Program-made: the position numbers and the translations under genes | Shown here: positions 19,088-28,085 of the stretch, piece by piece | Position numbering within the stretch: position 1 is the first letter of the stretch | Layout: each line of letters starts with the position of its first letter | NCBI RefSeq assembly: GCF_000018425.1 | Contig: NC_010424.1 | Coordinates: forward strand, 1,442,501-1,506,500 | Direction of reading: 5' to 3' | DNA length: 64,000 nucleotides | DNA from: Candidatus Desulforudis audaxviator MP104C | GTDB taxonomy: Bacteria > Bacillota > Desulfotomaculia > Desulfotomaculales > Desulforudaceae | The notes under the pieces: generated by a model | Database searches by the model: none | Seen by the model: the letters and a program-made list of their open reading frames with translations, nothing else | Told to the model about the DNA's origin: nothing

Positions 19088-20107
19088 TTAGAATTGGTTC
19101 AGGAAACGAAGGTCGTTGTCAAAGAAAAGACGGATGTTATCGATGCCGTACTTCAGCATGGCCACCCGCTCAATGCCCATCCCAAACGCGAAGCCGCTCA
19201 CCTTCTCCGCGTCGTAGCCCGATACCTCGAGCACTCGGGGATGGATCATCCCCGCACCGAGAATCTCAAGCCAGCCGGTGTGGGAGCAGACACGGCACCC
19301 GCCGCCCCCGCAGATTACGCACGAAATGTCCACCTCGGCGCTCGGTTCGGTAAAGGGGAAAAAGCTGGGCCGGAAACGCATCCGGCGCTCGCCGAACATC
19401 TCCCGCACGAAGTAGACCAGCGTCCCCTTCAGATCGCCCAGGGTGATGCGTGTGTCCACCGCGAACCCCTCAACCTGGTTGAACATCGGGGAGTGGGTAG
19501 CGTCGTCGTCTTCCCGGTACACTTTGCCAGGTGCAATGATTCTCACCGGGACCCGGGGCGCCGTTTTCTCAAAGGTCCGAACCTGTACCGGTGACGTGTG
19601 GGTCCTGAGCAGCACCTCGTCGTTGATGAAAAAGGTGTCCTGCATATCGCGCGCCGGGTGGTCTTTGGGAAAGTTGAGCGCCTCAAAATTGTAATATTCA
19701 AGCTCAACCTCGGGCCCCTCTACGATCTGGAAGCCAAGGCCCAAGAAGATGTTTTCGATTTCGGTGCGCACCATGGTCAAGGGGTGCATACTGCCCAGGT
19801 GGGGAAGAACTCCGGGCAGGGTGACGTCGATCCGTTCCGCCGCCAGCCTGGCGGCCTTTTCCTCCTGTTTCAAAAGAGCGCTTCTTGAGGCCAGGGCCTG
19901 CTCAAGACGCACCTTCATTTCGTTGGCTAACTTGCCCACCACTGGGCGCTCGGCGGCCGGCAACGAACCCATGCTTCTCAAGACCTGGGTCAGGACGCCC
20001 TTTTTCCCGAGGTACCTGATGCGCACCTCTTCAACAACCTCAGCGGTGGAAGCACCTGCCAGCGCCTTCTCGGCTTCCTCGACAACCTGAGCCAACTTTT
20101 CGCGCAT
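19088..20107 (-). CDS. pheS: Phenylalanyl-tRNA synthetase alpha subunit
   Basis: Catalytic subunit of PheRS. It is 339 aa, with an N-terminal coiled coil (1-90) and a class II core: motif 1 around [14 protein letters not shown], motif 2 [19 protein letters not shown], and motif 3 [18 protein letters not shown] four-cysteine insertion ([12 protein letters not shown]) marks the usual bacterial zinc-like knuckle. Upstream, instead of a T-box, lie a promoter, a small Phe-containing frame and a terminator (20181-20409), suggesting leader-peptide attenuation of pheST. Confidence 0.96.
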   Translation of the reverse strand: MREKLAQVVEEAEKALAGASTAEVVEEVRIRYLGKKGVLTQVLRSMGSLPAAERPVVGKLANEMKVRLEQALASRSALLKQEEKAARLAAERIDVTLPGVLPHLGSMHPLTMVRTEIENIFLGLGFQIVEGPEVELEYYNFEALNFPKDHPARDMQDTFFINDEVLLRTHTSPVQVRTFEKTAPRVPVRIIAPGKVYREDDDATHSPMFNQVEGFAVDTRITLGDLKGTLVYFVREMFGERRMRFRPSFFPFTEPSAEVDISCVICGGGGCRVCSHTGWLEILGAGMIHPRVLEVSGYDAEKVSGFAFGMGIERVAMLKYGIDNIRLFFDNDLRFLNQF

Positions 20108-20180
20108 CGCGCTGCTTCAATCCCCCTTTAAGTATTTTCTTTCTAGTTTAACCCTGAAAATTCCTTTTGCGCGCACGCCC

Positions 20181-20215
20181 AAAATAAAAAATCGTCCCCA
20201 AGAGGGACTTTTTAG
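20181..20215 (-). terminator. Terminator/attenuator just upstream of pheS
   Basis: On the minus strand GTCCC-TCTTG-GGGAC is followed by GATTTTTTATTTT. It lies between the leader frame and pheS, about 75 bases before the pheS start, so it must be read through for pheST expression from the promoter at 20381-20409. Confidence 0.75.
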
Positions 20216-20243
20216 TTTAGTTTAGAACAAGGAAAGTTTATGT

Positions 20244-20336
20244 CTACTGGAGGGCCAGTCTCCTATAAATCATATAGGCCCTTATCGATCCGGTGGTTTC
20301 AAAAAGCCTCCAAAAAAATTCGGCGGTCAAATGCAT
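20244..20336 (-). CDS. Candidate 30-aa leader peptide of pheST
   Basis: A short frame starting MHLTAEFFWRLFE, with Phe at positions 7, 8 and 12. The ATG at 20336 has AAGGTG 9 nt upstream and lies about 40 nt after the predicted transcription start. Inverted repeats (GGGCC...GGCCC around 20253-20283) overlap its end, and the pheS attenuator follows. The layout resembles pheM-type leaders of enteric bacteria; Firmicutes usually use a T-box here. There is no proof that it is translated. The Phe run is short. Confidence 0.4.
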   Translation of the reverse strand: MHLTAEFFWRLFETTGSIRAYMIYRRLALQ

Positions 20337-20380
20337 CCGATCCCACACCTTTCACAGTTCTTTGGAGACCTTTCGCCGTA

Positions 20381-20409
20381 AGTATACCACAAGCTCAAGG
20401 CAAAGACAA
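20381..20409 (-). promoter_or_regulatory. Promoter of the pheST leader
   Basis: On the minus strand, -35 TTGTCT (20404-20409), a 17-nt spacer and -10 TATACT (20381-20386) with an extended TG element. It overlaps the 3' end of the upstream methyltransferase gene and gives pheST its own transcript. Confidence 0.65.
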
Positions 20410-21213
20410 GGAAGATTTGAGCCTCTGCCGCACGGCTTCGTAGATGAAAAGCGAGGCGGCAACGCCGACATTTAAAGACTCGGCCTGACCGGGCATGGGT
20501 ATGGCTACCACCCGGTCGGCTGCGGCGTGGAGCATTTCCCCGCAACCCCGGGCCTCGTTGCCCATGAACAGCGCGGTCGGCCGGCTGAAGTCGCACTCGT
20601 ACAGGGAGTAATCGCCGCGGGGATCCGCCACGAACTTCTGAACGCCGGCGCCAGTGAAGAACTCCAGGACCGCCGGAGCAGGCAGGTCCCCAAAAGCCGG
20701 CAGGTGAAACAAAGCCCCGGCCGAGGCTCTTACGACCTTCGGGTGAAACAAGTCCACGGTGCCCTCGAGGGTAATGACGCCCTGGAGTTCACACGCGTCG
20801 GCCGTCCTGATGATGGTGCCCAGGTTGCCCGGATCCTGCAGGCCGTCCAGAACCACCACCAGCGGGGTACCCCGGCCCTGCAGCAGGACATCAAGTGAAT
20901 GTTCCGGCTTCGCGATCAGCGCCAATGCTCCCTGGGGGGTCTTGGTATCGGTCACCACGGCCAGCACCTGTTTTTCACATTCCCAGAGCTCGGTTCCGGT
21001 GGCGCGCGCCTTGTCCAGAAGTGCCACGCCACGCGGGTGGCGGAGCACATCCGAAGTATAGAGCAGCATTCGCACCTCCCAGCCGGCTTGCAGGGCTTCT
21101 TCAATCACCTTGAGGCCCTCGGCCAAAAAGCCGTTTTCCAGGTCCCGGTGCTTCTTTTCGTGAAACTTTTTCAGGTACTTGATGCGTTCGTTGGACCGTG
21201 AGGTAATCTTCAC
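20395..21213 (-). CDS. TrmH/SpoU-family RNA 2'-O-methyltransferase
   Basis: A 272-aa SPOUT methyltransferase, probably acting on rRNA. It has an N-terminal substrate-binding domain (LAEGLKVIEEAL, about 30-42) and a C-terminal knotted domain with the three SpoU motifs: LDGLQDPGNLGTIIRTADA, FMGNEARGC and IPMPGQAESLNVGVAAS. The GTG start immediately follows the trkA stop, with GGGAGGGG overlapping that stop. The target nucleotide is not predictable from sequence. Its 3' end carries the pheST promoter. Confidence 0.88.
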   Translation of the reverse strand: MKITSRSNERIKYLKKFHEKKHRDLENGFLAEGLKVIEEALQAGWEVRMLLYTSDVLRHPRGVALLDKARATGTELWECEKQVLAVVTDTKTPQGALALIAKPEHSLDVLLQGRGTPLVVVLDGLQDPGNLGTIIRTADACELQGVITLEGTVDLFHPKVVRASAGALFHLPAFGDLPAPAVLEFFTGAGVQKFVADPRGDYSLYECDFSRPTALFMGNEARGCGEMLHAAADRVVAIPMPGQAESLNVGVAASLFIYEAVRQRLKSSLSLP

Positions 21214-21861
21214 CTAGTCCCCTCCCAGTTTCTCCAGGCGCTCGTTCCGCCCGATGGCTACCAGCACGTCTCCCTCCCGGATCACTTCCTTGGCCCCGGG
21301 AGCGATCAGCACTTCGGTCCCCCGCCGGATCGCCAGGATATTCACGCCGTACCTTCCTCTAACTCCGGCCTCCAGAAGGCTCTTGCCCACAAAATCCTTC
21401 GGGGTCACCAGCTCGACAATACTGAAGTCGGGGGAAAGGTCGATATGGTCCAGCAGGTTTTTGGATACCAGGCTGCGGGCAACACGCACGCCCATGTCCC
21501 GTTCCGGAAACACCACTTTGTCGGCCCCTACCCGGGCCAGCACCCGTCCGTGAAGCTCGGTGTTGGCCTTTGCTACCACTGTCCTTACGCCCATCTCTTT
21601 GAGCATGACCGTGGTCAGAATACTGGCCTGCATGTCGTGCCCGATGGCGACGATCACCACGTCAAAGTTGCGCATTCCCAGGGCCTTCAGGGACTCATCA
21701 TCCAGAGCGTCGGCCTGCACGGCATGCGTCACCCGGTCCACAATCCGCTCCACTTTTTGCTCGTCCGTATCGACCGCCAGCACATCGTAGCCCATTCTCG
21801 CCAGCGTGGTGGCCACGCTCGATCCGAAACGTCCCAGGCCGATCACGGCGAATTGTTTCAT
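21214..21861 (-). CDS. ktrA: Potassium uptake regulatory subunit (TrkA/KtrA)
   Basis: A 215-aa cytoplasmic gating subunit of a K+ transporter. The N-terminal RCK_N Rossmann domain begins with GLGRFGSSVA and has the adenine-binding acidic residue in VLAVDTDEQKV. The C-terminal RCK_C domain (about 135-215) ends with VREGDVLVAIGRNE-like strands. No membrane subunit (ktrB/trkH) is adjacent. It is tightly linked to the downstream methyltransferase. Confidence 0.9.
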   Translation of the reverse strand: MKQFAVIGLGRFGSSVATTLARMGYDVLAVDTDEQKVERIVDRVTHAVQADALDDESLKALGMRNFDVVIVAIGHDMQASILTTVMLKEMGVRTVVAKANTELHGRVLARVGADKVVFPERDMGVRVARSLVSKNLLDHIDLSPDFSIVELVTPKDFVGKSLLEAGVRGRYGVNILAIRRGTEVLIAPGAKEVIREGDVLVAIGRNERLEKLGGD

Positions 21862-21889
21862 TTTCTACCCGCCCGCCTTTACTTACTAG

Positions 21890-21931
21890 AAAAAATAAGG
21901 CATGGTCGCCAGACTCCACCCGCGCCATGCC
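21890..21931 (-). terminator. Terminator of the infC-rpmI-rplT operon
   Basis: On the minus strand a GGCATGG...CCATGCC stem with a loop of about 19 nt leads into TTATTTTTTC, about 20 bases after the rplT stop. Confidence 0.75.
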
Positions 21932-21951
21932 GCTTGCGTTCACAATGCTTT

Positions 21952-22314
21952 CTACTTGCTTTCCAACTGGGCCTTGGCCACCTGAACCAACTGACCGAAG
22001 GCCGCCTGGTCCTTCACGGCCAACTCCGCCAGTACTTTACGGTTGATTTCCACTCCCGCCCGGCGGAGCCCCTCGATAAAACGGTTGTAGGACATTCCGT
22101 TCAAACGGGCCGCGGCGTTGATTCTGGTGATCCACAGCCGGCGGAAATCGCGTTTCTTGGCGCGCCGGTCCCGGTAGGCATACAACAGGGAGCGCATCAC
22201 CTGCTGGTTCGCCACCCGATACAGCTTGCTCTTCGCCCCCCAGTAACCCTTGGCGAGTTTTAAAACTTTCTTATGCCGTTTTCTGGCAACTACGGCGTTT
22301 TTTACACGTGGCAT
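21952..22314 (-). CDS. rplT: 50S ribosomal protein L20
   Basis: A 120-aa ribosomal protein that binds 23S rRNA early in 50S assembly and in Firmicutes represses its own operon. The basic N-terminal helix ([19 protein letters not shown]) and the [20 protein letters not shown] core are typical. It is the third gene of infC-rpmI-rplT and is followed by a terminator. Confidence 0.98.
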   Translation of the reverse strand: MPRVKNAVVARKRHKKVLKLAKGYWGAKSKLYRVANQQVMRSLLYAYRDRRAKKRDFRRLWITRINAAARLNGMSYNRFIEGLRRAGVEINRKVLAELAVKDQAAFGQLVQVAKAQLESK

Positions 22315-22339
22315 ATCTAACGGCCTCCTTCGCCAGTCT

Positions 22340-22534
22340 TTAGTAAGGAATCATTGCTCTTATTCTCCGGACGTCACCGGCGCTCAAGACGAACTTCTTA
22401 CGTAACCGGCGCTTTCTCTTGGCCGACTTTTTCTCAAGGATGTGACTCAAGAAAGCGTGCTTTGTCCGGAATTTACCCGTGCCGGTTTTCTTGAAACGCT
22501 TGGCAGCCCCGCGATGTGTCTTGATTTTCGGCAA
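22340..22534 (-). CDS. rpmI: 50S ribosomal protein L35
   Basis: A 64-aa basic ribosomal protein starting [20 protein letters not shown], as in all L35. The start codon is TTG, 8 nt after GGAGTG. It lies between infC and rplT. Confidence 0.98.
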   Translation of the reverse strand: MPKIKTHRGAAKRFKKTGTGKFRTKHAFLSHILEKKSAKRKRRLRKKFVLSAGDVRRIRAMIPY

Positions 22535-22550
22535 GGTTGCTACACTCCTT

Positions 22551-23069
22551 TCACTGCTGATTCTGCCTCGGGGCCAAGATCATGATCATATTACGACCTT
22601 CAAGCTTCGGAGCCCTCTCAATGACGGCCAACTCCTCAACTTGTTCGGCCAACTTCTTCAGGAGCTGCTGTCCCAGGTGCGGGTGGACGATCTCCCTTCC
22701 CCGGAAGACGAGGGTGACTTTGACCTTGTCCCCATCTTTCAGGAACCGGACCGCGTTCCTGGCCTTGGTTTGGAAGTCGTGGTCCTCGATCCCCGGACGA
22801 AGCTTGACTTCCTTGATAGTGATAATCCGCTGTTTTTTGCGGGCTTCCTTGTCCCGCTTGCTCTGTTCATACTTGTACTTGCCGAAGTCCATTATCCGGC
22901 AAACGACCGGCCTGGCTTGTGAGGCGACCTCGACAAGATCCAAACCTTTCTCCTCGGCCAGACGTAGCGCGTCTCGCAGGGGCATAATCCCCAACTGGGC
23001 CCCGTCAGAATCGATGACCCTCACTTCACGGGCCCTGATTTCTTGATTCACGCGTTGGTCTTTGGAAAT
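22551..23069 (-). CDS. infC: Translation initiation factor IF-3, ATT start
   Basis: IF-3 binds 30S and proofreads the start codon. It is 172 aa from an ATT codon at 23069, placed 8 nt after a perfect AGGAGGTG. The resulting N-terminus ([13 protein letters not shown], with initiator Met) matches the family. The N domain ends near [20 protein letters not shown] and the C domain follows. A non-canonical start is the known device by which IF-3 limits its own synthesis. A longer ATG-initiated frame to 23114 would run through the leader terminator and is unlikely. Confidence 0.95.
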   Translation of the reverse strand: MSKDQRVNQEIRAREVRVIDSDGAQLGIMPLRDALRLAEEKGLDLVEVASQARPVVCRIMDFGKYKYEQSKRDKEARKKQRIITIKEVKLRPGIEDHDFQTKARNAVRFLKDGDKVKVTLVFRGREIVHPHLGQQLLKKLAEQVEELAVIERAPKLEGRNMIMILAPRQNQQ

Positions 23070-23085
23070 AACCTTTACACCTCCT

Positions 23086-23225
23086 GAAATTCCGAAAAAA
23101 GAGCGGGCTACCACCCGCTGAAAGAGCGCACCAATGCATCCGGCCCCGGAGAAACCTCAGGCGACTGACTGTCGTGAGGTGAGAAGCGGGTTGGCTTCTA
23201 CTTGCAACTTTTGTCATTAATTACA
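23086..23225 (-). promoter_or_regulatory. L20-type leader with terminator upstream of infC
   Basis: Between the promoter at 23232-23261 and infC lies a structured leader. It ends in a terminator hairpin (AGCGGG-TGGTAG-CCCGCT followed by CTTTTTT; 23095-23119). The upstream part contains AAGTAGAAGC and paired GC-rich segments resembling the Firmicute L20 leader, through which L20 causes premature termination of infC-rpmI-rplT. The assignment rests on position, the terminator and partial similarity. Confidence 0.7.
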
Positions 23226-23231
23226 GGAAGA

Positions 23232-23261
23232 ATCATAGCACAGGTAACAGGGCCCGGTCAA
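23232..23261 (-). promoter_or_regulatory. Promoter of infC-rpmI-rplT
   Basis: On the minus strand, -35 TTGACC (23256-23261), an 18-nt spacer with a TG element and -10 TATGAT (23232-23237). Confidence 0.7.
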
Positions 23262-23304
23262 GGGATTCCCGGCTAAACGGCCCACTTTTCCTCGCTCCTC
23301 AGGG

Positions 23305-25212
23305 CTATCGAGCTCTGGTTCCGATTTCCCGGACGAGCCGGCCGGTAAAATCGTTTAACTCCATCGACCCGAGGTCGCCTGCGGTGCGGTGACGGACGGC
23401 CACCGTCCGTGACTCGGCCTCGCGGTCGCCGATGACCAGCATGTACGGGACCTTCAGAACCTGGGCCTCACGGATCTTGTAGCCCACCTTTTCGTTCCGC
23501 CCGTCAAACTCGGCCCGCACCCCGGCGCGCAGTAAGGCTTCGGTCACCTCTTGGGCGTAGGCCGCATGCCGGTCGGTGATCGGCAAAATGCGGACTTGTA
23601 CCGGCGCCAGCCAGACCGGAAAAGCCCCGGCGAAATGCTCGGTCAGGATGGCGATGAACCGCTCCATACTCCCATAGATGACCCGGTGAATCATTACCGG
23701 GCGGTGACGCTGCCCGTCCTCGCCGACGTACTCGAGTTCAAACTTCTCCGGCATTTGAAAGTCCACCTGGATGGTGCCGCACTGCCAGGTGCGTCCCAGG
23801 CAGTCCCGCAGGTGAAAATCGACCTTCGGCCCGTAGAAGGCGCCGTCGCCTTCGTTCACCTTGTAGTTGACCGCCCTCTCTTCCAGCGCACGCCGCAGGG
23901 CCGCCGTGGCCGACTCCCAGATTTCGTCAGAACCCAAGGACTTCTCCGGTCTGGTCGACAACTCCACGTGGTAGTCAAACCCGAAGACCTGCCGGTAGAA
24001 GTACTCCGTCAGGTCCATTATGCGGACGATCTCCTCCTCCACCTGCTCCGGCCGGCAGAAGATGTGGGCGTCGTCCTGGGTGAAACAGCGCGCCCGCATC
24101 AGCCCGTGCAAAACGCCGGACAGTTCGTGGCGGTGAACCAGCCCCAATTCGCCGAGCCTGATCGGCAGTTCCCGGTAGCTGTGCAGTTTGCTCCGGTAAA
24201 CCAGGATCCCGCCCGGGCAGTTCATCGGTTTTACCGCGTATTTCTCGTCGTCGATGGTCGTGAAGTACATGTTCTCCCGGTAGTGGTCCCAGTGTCCGGA
24301 GCGCTCCCAGAGTTCCTGGCGCAGGATGATCGGGGTGCGGATCTCTAAATAACCGTTCTTGGTGTGCTCTTCCCGCCAGAAACGCTCCAGTTCGTTGCGC
24401 AGGACCATGCCCCGGGGATGGAAGAACGGAAAACCCGGGCCGGCCTCGTGGAAGCTGAAGAGGTCCAGTTCGAACCCCAGGCGGCGGTGGTCCCGCCGCT
24501 TGGCCTCTTCCAGCCGGAACAGGTGCTCTTTCAGGAGCGACGCTTTCGGGAACGAGGTGCCGTAGATGCGCTGCAGCATCTTGTTCCGCTCGTCTCCCCG
24601 CCAGTAAGCGCCGGCCACGCTGAGCAGTTTGACCGCCTTGATCCGCCCCGTTGACGGCACGTGCGGCCCGGCGCACAGGTCGGTGAACTCGCCCTGGCGG
24701 TAGAACGAAATCACCTCATCCGGGCCCAGGCCGGAGATCAACTCTACTTTGTAGTTCTCTCCGTCCCCCCCGACCAGTTCCAGGGCCTCGTCCCGCGAAA
24801 GTTCAAAACGTTCGATGGGCAGATCGGCGGCGATGATGTCTTCCATCTCGCTTTCGATGCGCTCAAGATCCTCGGGAGTGAAGGTCCGGGGCACGTCAAA
24901 GTCGTAGTAGAACCCATCGGTGACGGCCGGGCCGATAGCCAGCCGCGCTTCCGGGTAGAGCCGCTTGACCGCCTGGGCCAGAACGTGCGACGTGCTGTGG
25001 CGGTAGACCAAGCGCGCGTCTTCGTCTTCAAAAGTGAGAAACTCCAGCGTGGCGTCTTCCACCAGGGGCTGGTTGAGTCCCCACAGCCGCCCGTTCACCC
25101 GGGCCACCACGGCCTCTTTGGCCAGGCGGGGCGCTATGTCCCGGGCCACCTCCTCCGGAGTAACACCCTCCGGATACTCGACGACCTTTCCGTCTTTGAG
25201 CGTAATCTTCAT
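23305..25212 (-). CDS. thrS: Threonyl-tRNA synthetase
   Basis: Charges tRNA-Thr. It is 635 aa and full length. The domains are a TGS domain (1-60), the editing domain with HSTSHVLAQAVKRL (zinc-type HxxxH, about 72-76) and CAGPHVPSTG, then the class II catalytic core with MNCPGGILVYRS and HRHELSGVLHGLMRAR, and the anticodon-binding domain (about 535-635). The ATG follows GGGAGGATC. Expression is controlled by the T-box leader at 25236-25522. Confidence 0.97.
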   Translation of the reverse strand: MKITLKDGKVVEYPEGVTPEEVARDIAPRLAKEAVVARVNGRLWGLNQPLVEDATLEFLTFEDEDARLVYRHSTSHVLAQAVKRLYPEARLAIGPAVTDGFYYDFDVPRTFTPEDLERIESEMEDIIAADLPIERFELSRDEALELVGGDGENYKVELISGLGPDEVISFYRQGEFTDLCAGPHVPSTGRIKAVKLLSVAGAYWRGDERNKMLQRIYGTSFPKASLLKEHLFRLEEAKRRDHRRLGFELDLFSFHEAGPGFPFFHPRGMVLRNELERFWREEHTKNGYLEIRTPIILRQELWERSGHWDHYRENMYFTTIDDEKYAVKPMNCPGGILVYRSKLHSYRELPIRLGELGLVHRHELSGVLHGLMRARCFTQDDAHIFCRPEQVEEEIVRIMDLTEYFYRQVFGFDYHVELSTRPEKSLGSDEIWESATAALRRALEERAVNYKVNEGDGAFYGPKVDFHLRDCLGRTWQCGTIQVDFQMPEKFELEYVGEDGQRHRPVMIHRVIYGSMERFIAILTEHFAGAFPVWLAPVQVRILPITDRHAAYAQEVTEALLRAGVRAEFDGRNEKVGYKIREAQVLKVPYMLVIGDREAESRTVAVRHRTAGDLGSMELNDFTGRLVREIGTRAR

Positions 25213-25235
25213 TTGCCGATCCTCCCAAGTCTCTT

Positions 25236-25522
25236 AAGATGAATGCCACAACCACAACAGCTTAAACCGGGTTTCTTAACACACAAGCCCCCCGCCCCGG
25301 TCAGGGACGGGAGGCATTCCCGCGGTTCCACCCTGCTTGGAAGCTGTTTCACGCTTCCCGCTTCAGGCACAGGTAACGGCTGCGGCCGGCCCGGCTTCTC
25401 ACCAGGCGACTCCGGGGGTGGTCTTCAGCCGGCCGTCGCCTGGATGTGCTTGCAGCCCGGGGCACATCCTCTCTGCAAGGTCGGCGGGCCTACTCGCCCC
25501 TTCATTGCGTTTCGCTATTATG
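25236..25522 (-). promoter_or_regulatory. T-box riboswitch of thrS
   Basis: On the minus strand the T-box sequence AGGGTGGAACCGCG lies at 25321-25334. It is followed by a 12-bp GC-rich terminator stem (GCCTCCCGTCCC/GGGGCGGGGGGC). Upstream, a stem-I region contains AGAGAGGATG and GCTGCAAGCACATCC, typical of the T-box distal arm. Uncharged tRNA-Thr would favour the antiterminator. I did not settle the specifier codon. Confidence 0.9.
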
Positions 25523-25528
25523 GGCGGA

Positions 25529-25558
25529 ATTATATTGGATCGGCACGGCAAATGTCAA
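25529..25558 (-). promoter_or_regulatory. Promoter of the thrS leader
   Basis: Perfect hexamers on the minus strand: TTGACA (25553-25558), an 18-nt spacer and TATAAT (25529-25534). Confidence 0.85.
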
Positions 25559-25566
25559 CTGGCTCC

Positions 25567-26193
25567 TTAAATCACCGGCGTATCGGCCACCCGCGCCAGG
25601 TACAGGAAAAGCACCTGGACCAGCCCGATCAGGAAGCCCAAAACCCCGCCCAGTACCGTGATGTGCTTGATCTCCTTGGAAGCCACCCGGAAAATCACTT
25701 TCTCCAGGGTTTCCAGGGGAAACGAGTTCATTCGGTCCTCAATCATCCGGCCGATCTTGATCTCCTCTCGGGCCGCCTGGGCCACCTCGTCGGCCAGCCA
25801 GTCGATAATGCCCGGTACCCGGTCTTCCACCATATCGGCCAGAGTGTCGGCCAGCGCTTTCTTGATGGACCCCGGAATAATTCCGGGAGTGCGGACCATC
25901 ATCGCCTCGTGGACCGCGTCGCCGATCGCCTGAGACAGACGTTTGGTCATTTCCTCGGTATGGACCTGCTTCACGAGGTCGTCGAAGGTAAGTAGTTCGG
26001 ATTCCACTGTTTCCCCGATACTGCGGGCCAAATCCTGGCGTCTCTTGGGCAGGAGCCCCTGGATCACCAGGGGCAGAAAGGGGACTTTGTAAGGCCGGTA
26101 AGGACGGAACAACAACTTCACGGCAATGAGGTTGGTTCCCCACCCGATAAGCGCCCCAACCAGCGGTAGTGTCAGCGCGTATATGAAGAACAA
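25567..26193 (-). CDS. DUF445 family membrane protein
   Basis: A 208-aa protein of the DUF445 (YheB-type) family with a membrane segment at each end (about 2-20 and 180-200). The N-terminal GALIGWGTNLIAVKLLFRP is the family signature. The soluble middle is helical and charged. Function is unknown; relatives occur in spore formers and in many other bacteria. It ends 9 bp before the thrS promoter. Confidence 0.85.
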   Translation of the reverse strand: MFFIYALTLPLVGALIGWGTNLIAVKLLFRPYRPYKVPFLPLVIQGLLPKRRQDLARSIGETVESELLTFDDLVKQVHTEEMTKRLSQAIGDAVHEAMMVRTPGIIPGSIKKALADTLADMVEDRVPGIIDWLADEVAQAAREEIKIGRMIEDRMNSFPLETLEKVIFRVASKEIKHITVLGGVLGFLIGLVQVLFLYLARVADTPVI

Positions 26194-26270
26194 ATAGCAT
26201 ACACCCTTGCGGAAGCGACCTCAAGTGGCATCAATATACCAAATCTCGGTCATATACGCAAGGACGAGCG

Positions 26271-27104
26271 TCAAGCCTGGTTGCGGGCCGGGCAGTATCT
26301 GCACCCGGCACAACGGCGCAGGGCCCCGGGGAATACCTCGGTCAGCGTATTGTAGGTGGCCGGCATGCACTTGCCGTGCAAGGTGACCTGGCAAGGTGCC
26401 AGGGTCACCAGGGCCGAGATCAGAAGGTCTTCCTGCCGGACCTCGTCGTCTACCGCGCCCGGTGCCGCATCGACACTTTTCGTCACCACCTGCATGGACC
26501 GGTCGTAAATCTGAAAACGGTTTCCCGACATCATCACCACGTGAACCATGTCCAGGGGTTGTTCCTGTCGTTCCACGAACTGCCGGAGTACGCTGATGAA
26601 CTCGCGGTTTTCCTGTTCCAGCAAGAGATCATCCAGAATTCGGTCCGCAGCTTTCCCAACGTGGTCAATGAAATCCTGCATTCGGAAGTTCACGAAGCCG
26701 TCGACGTCCAACCGGATGTTTTCTTCCAAGTAGGACACGAGGCGGTCCACACACTCCTGCCGATAGCCGTCGAAAAGGAACTGGTCTACTTTCAGGCGCG
26801 CGCGGATCATCTCCCAGTCCCCGTTACTCGTCCAGCCGGTACCGGCCGGAAGCCGGCGACCCACGTAATAGTCCCACTCCTGAATCACGAAGACCGCCAC
26901 GGCGTTGGCGATCGCCTGCCGGAACCCCCTGCGGTCCCGACGACCGAAAAGACGGGGTTCATTCATCCGGCAGCGGAAAACACCGGGGGGCCGTTCCCTG
27001 AAAGCCACCCGCATCCCCTTGCCTCGCAGAATGCGCAGCTCCCGCTTCAGAAGACTATGCATAAGGGTGGCATGGTGCGCTTGAGTGGAGACGTAGACGT
27101 CCAA
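26271..27104 (-). CDS. ytxC: YtxC-like sporulation protein
   Basis: A 277-aa protein matching YtxC, a sporulation-associated protein of unknown biochemistry. Recognisable parts are the central FVNFRMQDFIDHV and YRQECVDRLVSYLEENI segments. Its place next to thrS is the same as in Bacillus. The C-terminus carries a CxxCxxC cluster (RCAGCRYCP), which suggests metal binding. There is no signal peptide. Confidence 0.8.
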   Translation of the reverse strand: MDVYVSTQAHHATLMHSLLKRELRILRGKGMRVAFRERPPGVFRCRMNEPRLFGRRDRRGFRQAIANAVAVFVIQEWDYYVGRRLPAGTGWTSNGDWEMIRARLKVDQFLFDGYRQECVDRLVSYLEENIRLDVDGFVNFRMQDFIDHVGKAADRILDDLLLEQENREFISVLRQFVERQEQPLDMVHVVMMSGNRFQIYDRSMQVVTKSVDAAPGAVDDEVRQEDLLISALVTLAPCQVTLHGKCMPATYNTLTEVFPGALRRCAGCRYCPARNQA

Positions 27105-27261
27105 CGGACTACCCCCTTTTTACGGTACTTCAGTAGAAAGTGTAGGCCGCAACACTATACAATATGCCCGGAAGGAAAAGGGGTTAAAAACAGGAACAAG
27201 GAAAACCGGTGCCGGGCGCGAATAGATGGTGTCAACCGAACCGAAAGCGGAGGACGTTTTT

Positions 27262-28026
27262 TTGCTGCACGGCGTTTATATTATTGATGCCGACAATACC
27301 CTTTGGGATACGAACGAGGTGTTTCTGGGCGCCCAGATCAGAATGATTGAAAACATGCGGGAAAACGGGTGCAGCCTGGAGACCGGGGCGGCCCTGGAGT
27401 TTTTGCGGGCGCTCGATTTTCGCCTCGCTGTAGCTTTGGACGACTTTGAGTACGATTATTCGCGGCTGGCCTGCGCCCTGTTCCTGGTCGACCGCGGCCG
27501 GCCGGAGAACGAAGCGGTCCGTCTGGCGACGGCCGCGGTACCGCCGGCTCCGGAATGGGATCGGGCACGGCTTGCGGGGAGAGTTTTCTACACCCACCTC
27601 CAGGCCCACTGTCCCCCGCTCTTTTTTGGAGTCGCCGAAACCCTGGCCGCGCTCCGGAGCGGGGGAAACACTCTGGTACTGCATTCCGAGGGCCGGCACG
27701 AACGAATTGCAGAAACTCTTTCGGCACATAATCTCGATCCGTTTTTTCACCACACCGCCCTGGAACGCAAGAGCCAGGATTCCTTCCGGCGAGCTAGGCT
27801 GGCCGGGGAGGCTTATTTCGCGCAAACCAAGGGCCGGAGTCCGGATCACTGCGTGGTGGTCGGTGACTCCCCCAAGCGCGACATTCGTTTCGGGAATATC
27901 ATCGGCGCCACTACCGTCTTCAAACCCGGCGGGTGGCTGGGAACCGAACTGCCGGACGATCCCCTACTCACCCCGGACTACACCATCAGCTGTTTCACTG
28001 AACTGCTGGAACTTGGGACCAAATAA
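27262..28026 (+). CDS. HAD-superfamily hydrolase
   Basis: A haloacid-dehalogenase-type phosphohydrolase. Motif I is DADNTLWDT (nucleophile Asp in DxDxT), a motif II-like Ser lies in LVLHSEG, and motif IV is GDSPKRDIRFG. The C-terminus has ATTVFKPGGW, typical of family members that act on small phosphorylated molecules. I prefer the TTG start at 27262, 8 nt after CGGAGG (254 aa); an ATG at 27226 has no ribosome site. The substrate is unknown. It converges on the liv operon with a shared hairpin. Confidence 0.8.
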   Translation: MLHGVYIIDADNTLWDTNEVFLGAQIRMIENMRENGCSLETGAALEFLRALDFRLAVALDDFEYDYSRLACALFLVDRGRPENEAVRLATAAVPPAPEWDRARLAGRVFYTHLQAHCPPLFFGVAETLAALRSGGNTLVLHSEGRHERIAETLSAHNLDPFFHHTALERKSQDSFRRARLAGEAYFAQTKGRSPDHCVVVGDSPKRDIRFGNIIGATTVFKPGGWLGTELPDDPLLTPDYTISCFTELLELGTK

Positions 28027-28027
28027 C

Positions 28028-28052
28028 AAGGTCTTCCGGTCCGGAAGCCCTT
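28028..28052. terminator. Bidirectional hairpin between the HAD gene and livF
   Basis: CTTCCGG-T-CCGGAAG forms a perfect 7-bp stem extended by AAGG/CCTT across one mismatch. It lies between two convergent genes. T tracts are short on both sides, so termination is likely but not certain. Confidence 0.55.
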
Positions 28053-28085
28053 TGGTGATCTGTCTTGCCTTAGGAACCTTCGAAG

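Noticed and set aside
20110-20400. A T-box leader for pheST
   Set aside because: The AGGGTGGNACCGCG element, clear at thrS and ileS, is absent.
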